From: an uncultured Clostridia bacterium
Lineage (GTDB): Bacteria > Bacillota > Clostridia > TANB77 > CAG-508
Length of the DNA: 24,807 bases
Assembly: GCA_934167685.1 (NCBI GenBank)
Contig: CAKPLQ010000020.1
Coordinates: forward strand, 1 to 24,807
Direction: 5' to 3'
A model generated the notes under the pieces. That model did no database searches, was not told the origin of the DNA, and saw nothing but the letters and a program-made list of their open reading frames with translations. The translations under genes and the position numbers were made by a program. Positions 8,268 through 14,819 of the stretch are shown here, one piece after another (position 1 is the first letter of the stretch; each line of letters opens with the position of its first letter).

Positions 8268-9131
8268 TTACAAATACGGCTCTACATGCACAATCGCTTT
8301 ATACACTTTATCTAATTCAGCTATATTCTTTTCTAAATTATCTGCTAATTTATGGCTTTCTATTGTTGTCATTCCTCCATCAACTGCAATTGTTAAAAAT
8401 ATTACATATTGATATCCAACAGGCGCAGAAGAAATATTATTTACTGCTTTGATTGCTTTATATGCTCTAGCTAAATCTAATATCACATCTTTTGTATTTT
8501 CATCTATTGATTTATCCATTAAAATATTGTAGCTTTCCATAAATATTTCAATTCCTATTTTGCAAATCCATGCTGATATGCAAATACCAACAACACTATC
8601 AAACCAATTTATTCCTTTTAATGATAACAATATTGATATTAATGTAAATGTTGTAATTACACAGTCATTTCTATGGTCTTGCATGCTTGCCTCTAACAAG
8701 ATGTTATTATATTTTTTATACATTGCTCTGGTGTATATGTATAATCCTAATTTTGTAGTTATTGTAATTATACACACTGCTATAAGCCACCATGAAAATA
8801 CTATATCATTTCCTTTGAACAAGGTTACTACTGCATCTATTATTGTTTTTATTGATACTACTATCATTGAAATCGCAATAAATAATGAGAATATGTATTC
8901 TGCTTTTCCATGCCCAAAGTTATGGTCTTCATCTCCCGGCGCACTTGCTATTTTATTTCCTATTGCTGTCATTAATGATGCAAATATATCTCCAGCACTA
9001 TTTATGCAGTCTGCTATCATTGCTTGGCTCCTACTTGTAAACGCTACTCCTGCTTTAAATGCTAGTAAAAATATATTTCCTATCATTCCATACATTCCTG
9101 CTTTTTGAGTAACTTTGTATCTTTCTTCCAT
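8268..9131 (-). CDS. Cation diffusion facilitator, manganese-type (MntE/MneP-like)
   Basis: Inner-membrane proton-coupled divalent metal exporter of the CDF family; 287 residues with about six hydrophobic segments and a C-terminal cytoplasmic metal-binding domain (about 205-287). The transport-site motifs read N44-SAG-D48 in TM2 and D152-HRN-D156 in TM5, that is NxxxD plus DxxxD. In the CDF family this combination marks the Mn2+ subgroup, in place of the DxxxD/HxxxD of zinc and iron exporters. DHNFGHGKAE (69-78), the usual loop after TM2, is also present. AAGGAG lies five bases before the ATG. Specificity is inferred from motifs only. No metal-responsive riboswitch or operator was recognised in the 120-base upstream gap. 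Confidence 0.88.
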   Translation of the reverse strand: MEERYKVTQKAGMYGMIGNIFLLAFKAGVAFTSRSQAMIADCINSAGDIFASLMTAIGNKIASAPGDEDHNFGHGKAEYIFSLFIAISMIVVSIKTIIDAVVTLFKGNDIVFSWWLIAVCIITITTKLGLYIYTRAMYKKYNNILLEASMQDHRNDCVITTFTLISILLSLKGINWFDSVVGICISAWICKIGIEIFMESYNILMDKSIDENTKDVILDLARAYKAIKAVNNISSAPVGYQYVIFLTIAVDGGMTTIESHKLADNLEKNIAELDKVYKAIVHVEPYL

Positions 9132-9251
9132 TTTATCTCCTTATTATATTTTATGCATTTTCTTGCTCTTTATTCTCAATAAATATTAACAATATAGATT
9201 TGGCATTTTGTTCCTTGGCTTACATCAACTAATGCTGCTATTTATAACATT

Positions 9252-10784
9252 TTAGAATAACGAAATTCTAAATCCCACAGCATTGTAGTATTTGGTTGCA
9301 TTGCTATAGCCTCTACTTGCTGCTCGAATACTATTGCCAAGATTACTGCATGCACCACCTCTAGAAACACATGGTAAGCTTGAATCAGAACTTTTTTCTA
9401 TTGTCCATTCAAATGCATTTCCAGCCAAATCATATATTCCTTGTTTGCTAAATGTATCACTTGCTCCTGTTGATAATAATATTCCTTTATCTGAGTTTTT
9501 TTCTCCATAAGCTCCATTTTCCCATTTCAAACCATATTCCGTTGAATATTTGGACTTTATATTTGTTATATTCCATAGATTATTAGAGTAATTTCCCCAA
9601 TTGGTACTATCTTTCTTTAACTCCTCTTGCTTTGTTCCTTTTGTTTCTAAATATTTTAATACTAAGTCCCACTGTACTCCAAACATTAAACTTGTATTAT
9701 AACCTCCAGATTCCATATTAATTGCAAGCAATTGTGCTTGGCTACACGTTACATAATTATATGGATATGCATTTGGTTTTATTACTGGCGTTTCTGTTGG
9801 TGCCTCTGTTGCTGAGCCTGATGTTTTTGGTGCATCTTCTATTCCTGCCTCATATTTTCCAACATAAAAACCTCCATTTTGATATATGCTCTTTAACATT
9901 TTTTTCTTTAATTCTGTATACTTGTCACTTGTTAATCCTGTAGTCGCATCTGAATAATATTCATCTACATAGCCATCTTCTCTATAATCATTTGTATATG
10001 TGTGTAAATCGTTTTCTATTGCTGTATATTCATCATCAGAAAATGTAACAATTTCTAATCCTGCTGTTGAATAAACTGTTTTTGTTCTTGGTACTTCTAC
10101 CCATACATATTGGTTTCCTGTGTTATCTTGTATTGTTAGTCCAGTTGATAAATTGTTTCCTGTAACTTGTGTAAAACCTGTTGGTAGATATGGAGTTGTT
10201 GTATTTGTCACTGTAGCTGAACCTGCATTTGCTTCTTCTCCTGGTTGTTTTGGTTCTGCTATTATACTTACTCCAATATCTGCGTTTAGGTTTTCTTTTG
10301 TTTCATCTATTGGTGTTTTTAATAGTTCTACTGTTACTGTTAATTCTGTTGTTGCTCCTGCTTTTAATGTTGTGTCTTCTATTTTACAGCTTACTTCAAA
10401 ATAATCCTCATTTGAACTTGTTGCTTTGGCTGTTAAGTCTGCTGATAAATCTCGACTTGAATTTTTTACTGTATATATTGCTATAGCTGTATCTCCTTTG
10501 GATGTTAATCCTGTTACTTCTATTGTTCCTTCTGTTCTTTTGCTTGTATTTATTGTTGCTGTTGTTGTTCCTTTTCCTCCAGTTGTTGGCTCTCCTATAA
10601 ATTCTACTATAAAGTTGTCTTTACTTGCTTGCGCATCTCCTGTCCCTTTTATCTTTAATGTTACATTAGTTACTACTGCATATGTTGTTACAATCATCAT
10701 TATAGCTATTAACACTACACCTCCTATTACTCTTTTTGTATTTTTCATTTGACAACTTTCCTCTCTTTCCTTTGTTTTTTCCAT
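9252..10784 (-). CDS. Exported SUMF1/FGE-sulfatase-fold protein with N-terminal beta-sandwich region
   Basis: Unknown role outside the cell. Domains in order: signal/anchor helix (about 19-40, GGVVLIAIMMIVTTYAVVTN), a Ser/Thr-rich beta-sandwich region (about 55-185), a short linker, then a formylglycine-generating-enzyme fold (about 203-510) with QYVWVEVPR, GGFYVGKYEAGIE, GIYDLAGNAFEWT (449-461), SRGGACSN (474-481) and AVGFR (502-506). The fold is shared by FGE, EgtB-like enzymes, surface lectin-like proteins and variable proteins of diversity-generating retroelements, so enzymatic activity is not implied. Codons near the 3' end are unusually GC-rich. The start at 10784 is uncertain; an ATG at 10748 (MKNTKRV) behind GAGGAAAG is equally plausible. 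A separate promoter precedes it, making it a single-gene unit. Confidence 0.82.
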   Translation of the reverse strand: MEKTKEREESCQMKNTKRVIGGVVLIAIMMIVTTYAVVTNVTLKIKGTGDAQASKDNFIVEFIGEPTTGGKGTTTATINTSKRTEGTIEVTGLTSKGDTAIAIYTVKNSSRDLSADLTAKATSSNEDYFEVSCKIEDTTLKAGATTELTVTVELLKTPIDETKENLNADIGVSIIAEPKQPGEEANAGSATVTNTTTPYLPTGFTQVTGNNLSTGLTIQDNTGNQYVWVEVPRTKTVYSTAGLEIVTFSDDEYTAIENDLHTYTNDYREDGYVDEYYSDATTGLTSDKYTELKKKMLKSIYQNGGFYVGKYEAGIEDAPKTSGSATEAPTETPVIKPNAYPYNYVTCSQAQLLAINMESGGYNTSLMFGVQWDLVLKYLETKGTKQEELKKDSTNWGNYSNNLWNITNIKSKYSTEYGLKWENGAYGEKNSDKGILLSTGASDTFSKQGIYDLAGNAFEWTIEKSSDSSLPCVSRGGACSNLGNSIRAASRGYSNATKYYNAVGFRISLF

Positions 10785-10826
10785 TCAAAAATGTCCCTTG
10801 ATATTTAACCTTTTTGTTCTACCTTT

Positions 10827-10855
10827 ACTTTATCATTTCTACTATTTAGAGTCAA
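10827..10855 (-). promoter_or_regulatory. Predicted sigma-A promoter of the SUMF1-fold gene
   Basis: Minus strand TTGACT (10850-10855), a 17-base spacer and TAAAGT (10827-10832), with TG one base before the -10 (extended -10). It lies 43 bases upstream of the longer candidate start. Confidence 0.6.
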
Positions 10856-10869
10856 TATATTTTGAATTT

Positions 10870-10891
10870 ATTTTATTCATTTGAATAAAAT
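10870..10891. repeat. AT-rich palindrome
   Basis: ATTTTATTCA and its exact complement TGAATAAAAT flank two T residues, followed on the plus strand by a T run. It is either a weak terminator-like hairpin or simply AT-rich palindromic DNA in the divergent control region. Confidence 0.45.
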
Positions 10892-10901
10892 TTTTTATAG
10901 A

Positions 10902-10970
10902 AAATAGATGAAATATAAACTTTGAATGAAATGTCGAATGTGCATGAAGAAATTTATATTTCATCTATTT
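10902..10970. repeat. 18-bp perfect inverted repeat in a divergent intergenic region
   Basis: Positions 10902-10919 and 10953-10970 are exact reverse complements over 18 bases (core AGATGAAATATAAA), with a 33-base spacer. It sits between the promoter of the SUMF1-fold gene and that of the small membrane gene at 11093. Possible operator pair, small RNA hairpin, or remnant of a mobile repeat; no coding sequence is visible. The rest of the 10785-11020 gap holds only AT-rich DNA. Confidence 0.7.
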
Positions 10971-11020
10971 CTTTATATATATTCAAAAAAATTCTTTACA
11001 TTATTATTTTTTACCAAAAT

Positions 11021-11049
11021 TTGCATTACTTTCATATTTATGCTATAAT
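11021..11049 (+). promoter_or_regulatory. Predicted sigma-A promoter of the small membrane gene
   Basis: TTGCAT (11021-11026), 17-base spacer, perfect TATAAT (11044-11049) with an extended TGC in front. One of the best promoter matches in the window. Confidence 0.7.
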
Positions 11050-11092
11050 AAGTTAGATTAATAATATTTATTAAAAAGAGGTGTTAAAATAT

Positions 11093-11431
11093 ATGCCAAT
11101 ATTAGCAATAATATATGTGTTAACTTTCATAATATTTGCATTAGCTGCATATGCTGTAATGCAAATAAAACTAGCAGGAATTAATGTAAAAGACTTTTGG
11201 AGCTTTATCGAAGCAAACCAAATTTTAGATAAATTATATGTATTTTCAAAAAAATACAAAACACTATCGCCACAGCAACAAGTTGTATATTTAATGGAAG
11301 CAGAAAAAGTTTTCACAGCATTTGATAAAATTCCAGATATAATTTGGGAAGACGAATTCAAAAAATATGATGAAGTGTTAAAAAAATATAATGAAATAAA
11401 AGTTGATAGATGGATGTCTTCTTCTAACTAG
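11093..11431 (+). CDS. Small single-pass membrane protein, unknown function
   Basis: I do not recognise this 112-residue protein. It has one N-terminal membrane helix (MPILAIIYVLTFIIFALAAY, about 1-20) and a helical, highly charged soluble part rich in Lys, Glu and Tyr (KYDEVLKKYNEIKVDRW near the end), probably cytoplasmic. The ATG at 11093 is preferred over the GTG at 11081 because AAGAGGTG ends ten bases before it and overlaps the GTG. It is a single-gene unit with a strong extended -10 promoter and a terminator whose left arm contains the last codons. Its neighbours, the SUMF1-fold gene and clpC, are both on the opposite strand, so context gives no functional hint. Confidence 0.78.
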   Translation: MPILAIIYVLTFIIFALAAYAVMQIKLAGINVKDFWSFIEANQILDKLYVFSKKYKTLSPQQQVVYLMEAEKVFTAFDKIPDIIWEDEFKKYDEVLKKYNEIKVDRWMSSSN

Positions 11432-11449
11432 AAGCCACCCATCTTTTTA
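11408..11449 (+). terminator. Rho-independent terminator overlapping the gene end
   Basis: Stem 11408-11422 with 11430-11444 (AGATGG/CCATCT outer, CTTCT/AGAAG inner, two single mismatches), a 7-base loop, then TTTTTATT. The stop codon of the 112-residue gene lies at the loop edge. Confidence 0.8.
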
Positions 11450-11490
11450 TTCTTTCAAACTCGCCTAATATATCACATTTATATTTTAAT

Positions 11491-13893
11491 TTATATTTTT
11501 AAAATCCATTTTTCATTTTTCTTTAAATTACCTGCTAAAATCTCTTCTGATATTCTGTCTTCCACAAGATTTTGTATAGTTCTTCTTAAAGGTCTTGCTC
11601 CAAAATTGCTATCAAAACCTTTCTCAACTATCGTTTTTATAACTCCATCATCAATTTCCACAATATATTTCTGTTTTTGTAAACGCTCCTCCACTTGTTT
11701 TAGCATAATCTGAGCTATATTCTCTATATCATTTTTATTTAATTTGTGGAATACAATAATTTCATCAATTCGGTTTATAAACTCTGGCCTTAACTCCTGT
11801 CTTAATTCTTTTATAACTTCTTTTTTTATTTCTTCATATTCTTTCTCACTTTCATTATTTCCAAACCCTAATAATTTTTTATCTGTAATATGCCTTGCAC
11901 CTAAGTTTGAAGTCATAATAATAACAGTATTTTTAAAATCCACTTCTCTTCCTTGTGAATCTGTCAAATGCCCATCTTCTAAAATCTGTAATAATATATT
12001 CATCACGTCTGGATGTGCTTTTTCTATTTCATCAAACAAAACTACCGAATACGGCTTTCTTCTTATTTTTTCGGTTAATTGTCCTCCACCATCATATCCC
12101 ACATACCCAGGAGGTGAACCTATCAATTTCGATACTGAATGTGCCTCCATATATTCTGACATATCTAATCTAATCATAGAGTTTTTGTTATCAAATAAAA
12201 TTTCTGAAAGTGCCTTAGATAATTCTGTTTTTCCAACTCCAGTTGGTCCTAAAAATAGGAATGAACCTATTGGACGCTTCGGGTCTTTTAATCCCACTCG
12301 TCCTCTTCTTATTGCTTTTGCAACCGCTTTAACAGCCTCATTTTGTCCTATTACTCTTTCATGTAATTTGTCCTCTAGATGTTGTAATTTTTGATTTTCA
12401 TCTTCTGTTAATCTCTGCGCTGGTATGCCTGTCCATTTAGAAATAATCTCTGCTATATTTTCTTCTCCAATTTCTGTAATATCTTTATTTTTAGTTTTTT
12501 TCCATTTATTACTTTCCTCTTCTAATTTTTCTCTTGTTTGTTGCTCACTATCCCTTAATTTTGCTGCTTTCTCAAACTCTTGATTATATATAGCTTCTTC
12601 TTTTTCTTTTGATATTATCTCTAATTTTTCTTCTAATGTCTTTATTTCATCTGGTTCGGTAAAAATTTTCATTCTTACTTGTGAAGCCGCTTCATCTATC
12701 AAATCTATTGCTTTATCTGGCAAAAATCTATCTGTTATATATCTAACCGATAAGGTAACTGCTGAATTGATTGCTTCATCTGTGATTTTTACATTATGAT
12801 GTGCCTCATATTTATCTCTAATACCTTTTATAATCTCAATTGTTTCTTTTTCGGTTGGCTCATCAACATGAATAGGACTAAATCTTCTTTCCAGAGCAGA
12901 GTCTTTTTCTATATATTTTCTATACTCTTCTATTGTTGTTGCTCCTATTAGTTGAATTTCTCCCCTAGCTAATAACGGTTTTAAAATATTTGCTGCATCT
13001 ATTGCTCCTTCTGCCGCTCCGGCACCTACTATGGTATGTATTTCATCAATAAATAATAGCACATCTTCAACTTTTTTTACTTCATTTAATACTTTCTTTA
13101 TTCTTTCTTCAAAGTCTCCTCTATATTTTGCACCTGCAACCATTCCAGAAATGTCCATACTCATTATTCTTTTGTTTTTTAAACTTTCTGGCACCTCTCC
13201 TAACACTATTTTCTCGGCAAGGCCTTCTACTATTGCTGTTTTTCCAACTCCTGGCTCCCCTATTAAACACGGATTGTTTTTGGTTCTTCTAGATAAAACT
13301 TGAATTATTCTTTCTATTTCTTTTTCTCTACCTATAATATTATCAAATTTTCCATCTTCTGCTTGTAAAGTTATATCCTCTCCAAACTGGTTTAATGTAG
13401 GAGTTAATGAATAACTGCCCTTACCTCTTTCTAAATCTTTTTTTATTTCTCTGTCTGATTCTTCTTCATTTATAACTTTTGCTATTTCATTATATATTTT
13501 AGATATTTCTACATCTAATTCTGTAATTATTCTTACTGCTACACAATCTCCCTCTTTCATAATAGCTAATAATAGATGCTCTGTTCCTATATAATTATAT
13601 CCTATTCTCTTAGCCTCTAAAAACGCATTTTCAAGCACTCTTTTAGTTCTTGGGGTAAATCCTAATGTTTCTTTTATTTCTCTTCCTATACCTAATATTT
13701 CTTCAATTTTAACTCTTACTTTTTCTTCTGTAATTCCTTGATTATTTAGAACTTTTGCAGCAATTCCATTGCCCTCTTTTACAAGTCCATATAAAATATG
13801 TTCTGTACCAATATAATTATGCCCTAACTGTACTGATATATCATTTGCTATTTCTATAACCTTTTTAGCTTTATTTGTAAATTTATATATCAT
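11491..13893 (-). CDS. clpC: ATP-dependent Clp protease ATPase subunit ClpC
   Basis: AAA+ unfoldase that feeds substrates to ClpP for general and regulated protein quality control in the cytoplasm. Seen in 800 residues: two Clp N repeats (HNYIGTEHILYGL at 25-37, YNYIGTEHLLLA at 99-110), first AAA module with GEPGVGKT (212-219) and LLFIDEIH (279-286), a UVR-type middle motif (about 432-451, NQEFEKAAKLRD), and second AAA module with GPTGVGKT (549-556) followed by SEYMEAHSVSKLIGSPPGYV. The UVR motif plus Clp N repeats identify ClpC rather than ClpB or ClpE. AAGGAG lies eight bases before the ATG, inside the preceding 52-residue gene, whose stop overlaps the clpC start (ATGA). The usual ctsR-mcsA-mcsB partners are absent, and I see no clear dedicated promoter. 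Confidence 0.96.
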   Translation of the reverse strand: MIYKFTNKAKKVIEIANDISVQLGHNYIGTEHILYGLVKEGNGIAAKVLNNQGITEEKVRVKIEEILGIGREIKETLGFTPRTKRVLENAFLEAKRIGYNYIGTEHLLLAIMKEGDCVAVRIITELDVEISKIYNEIAKVINEEESDREIKKDLERGKGSYSLTPTLNQFGEDITLQAEDGKFDNIIGREKEIERIIQVLSRRTKNNPCLIGEPGVGKTAIVEGLAEKIVLGEVPESLKNKRIMSMDISGMVAGAKYRGDFEERIKKVLNEVKKVEDVLLFIDEIHTIVGAGAAEGAIDAANILKPLLARGEIQLIGATTIEEYRKYIEKDSALERRFSPIHVDEPTEKETIEIIKGIRDKYEAHHNVKITDEAINSAVTLSVRYITDRFLPDKAIDLIDEAASQVRMKIFTEPDEIKTLEEKLEIISKEKEEAIYNQEFEKAAKLRDSEQQTREKLEEESNKWKKTKNKDITEIGEENIAEIISKWTGIPAQRLTEDENQKLQHLEDKLHERVIGQNEAVKAVAKAIRRGRVGLKDPKRPIGSFLFLGPTGVGKTELSKALSEILFDNKNSMIRLDMSEYMEAHSVSKLIGSPPGYVGYDGGGQLTEKIRRKPYSVVLFDEIEKAHPDVMNILLQILEDGHLTDSQGREVDFKNTVIIMTSNLGARHITDKKLLGFGNNESEKEYEEIKKEVIKELRQELRPEFINRIDEIIVFHKLNKNDIENIAQIMLKQVEERLQKQKYIVEIDDGVIKTIVEKGFDSNFGARPLRRTIQNLVEDRISEEILAGNLKKNEKWILKI

Positions 13894-14048
13894 TGTTTTT
13901 TCTCCTTTTTCGTCATTTTAGCCATTTCGTCTGCCTTTTCTTTTTGTTCTGGTAATGGCACCCATGCAAAATATGATGACACAAATTCTCCAAATTGTGT
14001 TACATCTTCTCCAACTTCGGGATGTATTTGTTTTTGTTTTTTACTCAT
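13890..14048 (-). CDS. 52-residue charged protein translationally coupled to clpC
   Basis: I do not recognise a family. The short frame starts MSKKQKQIHPEVGEDVTQFG, has an aromatic/hydrophobic centre (FVSSYFAWVPLP) and ends in a Lys/Glu-rich helix (KADEMAKMTKKEKKQ). It has no membrane segment or signal peptide. Its TGA stop overlaps the clpC ATG (ATGA), and its final codons supply clpC's AAGGAG site, so reading it probably drives clpC translation. Its own ribosome site AGGTG lies seven bases before the ATG, inside the 3' arm of a terminator-like hairpin. It might be a leader peptide or a small ClpC partner; both are inference. Confidence 0.7.
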   Translation of the reverse strand: MSKKQKQIHPEVGEDVTQFGEFVSSYFAWVPLPEQKEKADEMAKMTKKEKKQ

Positions 14049-14089
14049 AAAAAAACACCTACCTCTCTATTAAGGTATGTGCTTTTTTT
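14049..14089 (-). terminator. Terminator-like hairpin between spoVM and the clpC leader gene
   Basis: Stem 14056-14064 with 14073-14081 (9 positions, one mismatch) and an 8-base loop. On the minus strand seven U residues (14049-14055) follow and abut the ATG of the 52-residue gene. On the plus strand TTTTTTT also follows, so it could act in both directions. It plausibly ends the spoVM transcript, yet its 3' arm contains the downstream gene's ribosome site, suggesting attenuation or partial read-through into clpC. Confidence 0.75.
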
Positions 14090-14102
14090 CTTTTTTTATT
14101 CA

Positions 14103-14177
14103 CTAATCTTTTATTCCAAATAATAATTTTACAATTCCTCTTAAACATTTAGGAACTTTTTTTACAACAATAGTCAT
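14103..14177 (-). CDS. spoVM: Stage V sporulation protein M (SpoVM)
   Basis: SpoVM is a tiny amphipathic helix that inserts into the positively curved outer forespore membrane, anchors SpoIVA and starts spore-coat assembly. This 24-residue frame aligns without gaps to Bacillus SpoVM as I recall it: the core VPKCLRGIVKLLFG (8-21) matches LPKFLGGIVRAMLG, keeping Pro9, Lys10, Leu12, Gly14, Ile15, Val16, a basic residue 17 and Gly21; both end in Lys-Asp. AGGAGG lies eight bases before the ATG, a near-ideal ribosome site. It follows a 48-residue membrane gene by 15 bases and ends before a strong hairpin. Too short for usual gene callers. Family assignment is from memory of the sequence, not a search. 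Confidence 0.82.
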   Translation of the reverse strand: MTIVVKKVPKCLRGIVKLLFGIKD

Positions 14178-14192
14178 ATGTAACTCCTCCTT

Positions 14193-14339
14193 TTAGCAGA
14201 GCAACCATAATATTCCTACTAATATTACTACTACACCTATTAAAAATAACCATCCTAGTGTTGGCAAAAATAGTACTAGCAATATTCCTATTCCTAATCC
14301 AATTAAACATACACCTAAAGTCTTTTTTAAGATTTTCAT
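14193..14339 (-). CDS. 48-residue hydrophobic membrane protein upstream of spoVM
   Basis: I do not recognise a family. After a basic N-terminus (MKILKKT) it is almost entirely hydrophobic: LGVCLIGLGIGILLVLFLP, a Thr-Leu-Gly turn, then WLFLIGVVVILVGILWLLC, so two short membrane helices or a hairpin. It has no acidic residues. GGAGG lies seven bases before the ATG, and codon use is like its neighbours. The 15-base gap to spoVM and a shared upstream promoter indicate one transcript, so a role at the spore or forespore membrane is a reasonable guess. No other support is visible. Confidence 0.75.
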   Translation of the reverse strand: MKILKKTLGVCLIGLGIGILLVLFLPTLGWLFLIGVVVILVGILWLLC

Positions 14340-14365
14340 TATGATTCCTCCAAGTTTTTTAGTAT

Positions 14366-14394
14366 ATTATATGTTGATTTATTAATTATGTGAA
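14366..14394 (-). promoter_or_regulatory. Predicted promoter of the 48-residue/spoVM operon
   Basis: Minus strand TTCACA (14389-14394), a 17-base spacer and a perfect TATAAT (14366-14371), 27 bases before the ATG. The -35 overlaps the foot of the large inverted repeat. It looks like sigma-A; a sporulation sigma factor was considered because the -10 region also reads CATATAAT, but I cannot distinguish them. Confidence 0.5.
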
Positions 14395-14473
14395 AACTGC
14401 ACCGCAGAGAACCGGTCCCAAACGTGCAAAAATAAATGCACGTTTGGGACCGGTTCTCTGCGGTGCAATTTTC
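14392..14473. repeat. Long GC-rich perfect inverted repeat (31-bp stem, 8-base loop)
   Basis: Arms 14398-14428 and 14437-14467 are exact reverse complements over 31 bases (start TGCACCGCAGAGAACC), with loop AAAATAAA. After one mismatch the stem continues five more pairs (14392-14396 with 14469-14473). About 61 % of arm bases are G/C, against under 30 % around it. It lies between the hup terminator and the spoVM-operon promoter. It resembles REP/MITE-like palindromes dispersed in clostridial genomes; no transposase is in the window. An open frame reads through it but is only a consequence of the palindrome. Confidence 0.9.
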
Positions 14474-14483
14474 TATAAAGCAC

Positions 14484-14516
14484 AAAAAAGAAACCTAGAA
14501 TTTCTTCTAAGTTTCT
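14484..14516 (-). terminator. Rho-independent terminator of hup
   Basis: Stem 14489-14500 with 14505-14516 (12 positions, one G-U), four-base loop GAAA on the minus strand, followed by a six-U tract (14484-14489). It lies 27 bases after the hup stop codon. Confidence 0.85.
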
Positions 14517-14543
14517 TTATCATATATTTATATTTTATAATTA

Positions 14544-14819
14544 TTATCCGTTTACTAAATCTTTTAATGCTTTACCAGCTTTGAATACTGGAGCTTTAGA
14601 TGCAGGTATTTTTATTTCTTCTTTTGTTTGAGGATTTCTACCTTTTCTAGCAGCTCTTTTTCTAACTTCGAAAGAACCAAATCCAACTAATTGAACTTTG
14701 TCTCCTCCTTTTAATGCTTCAGCTATAACTTCTGTGAATGCATTTACTGCTGCTTCTGTTGCTTTTTTAGATTCTCCTGTTTTTGCAGCGATAGCTGCTA
14801 CTAATTCAGCTTTGTTCAT
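14544..14819 (-). CDS. hup: HU family DNA-binding protein
   Basis: Small histone-like protein that dimerises, bends and compacts DNA. The 91-residue length is standard. It starts MNKAELVAAIAAKTGESKKA, has the beta-arm region VQLVGFGSFEVRKRAARKGR (about 43-62) with the usual GFGxF turn, then RNPQTKEEIKIPASKAPVFK, the DNA-intercalating arm with its conserved Pro, and ends in the AGKALKDLVN helix. AGGAGGTAATGTATA precedes the ATG. It lies 121 bases downstream of the flippase gene on the same strand. I found no convincing promoter in that gap, only a TATAAT with a poor -35, so cotranscription or a weak own promoter is possible. A strong terminator follows. Confidence 0.96.
   Translation of the reverse strand: MNKAELVAAIAAKTGESKKATEAAVNAFTEVIAEALKGGDKVQLVGFGSFEVRKRAARKGRNPQTKEEIKIPASKAPVFKAGKALKDLVNG

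Noticed and set aside
14390..14584. Open frame of 64 codons across the long inverted repeat
   Set aside because: It exists only because the palindrome lacks stops, runs antisense into hup, and has no proper ribosome site.
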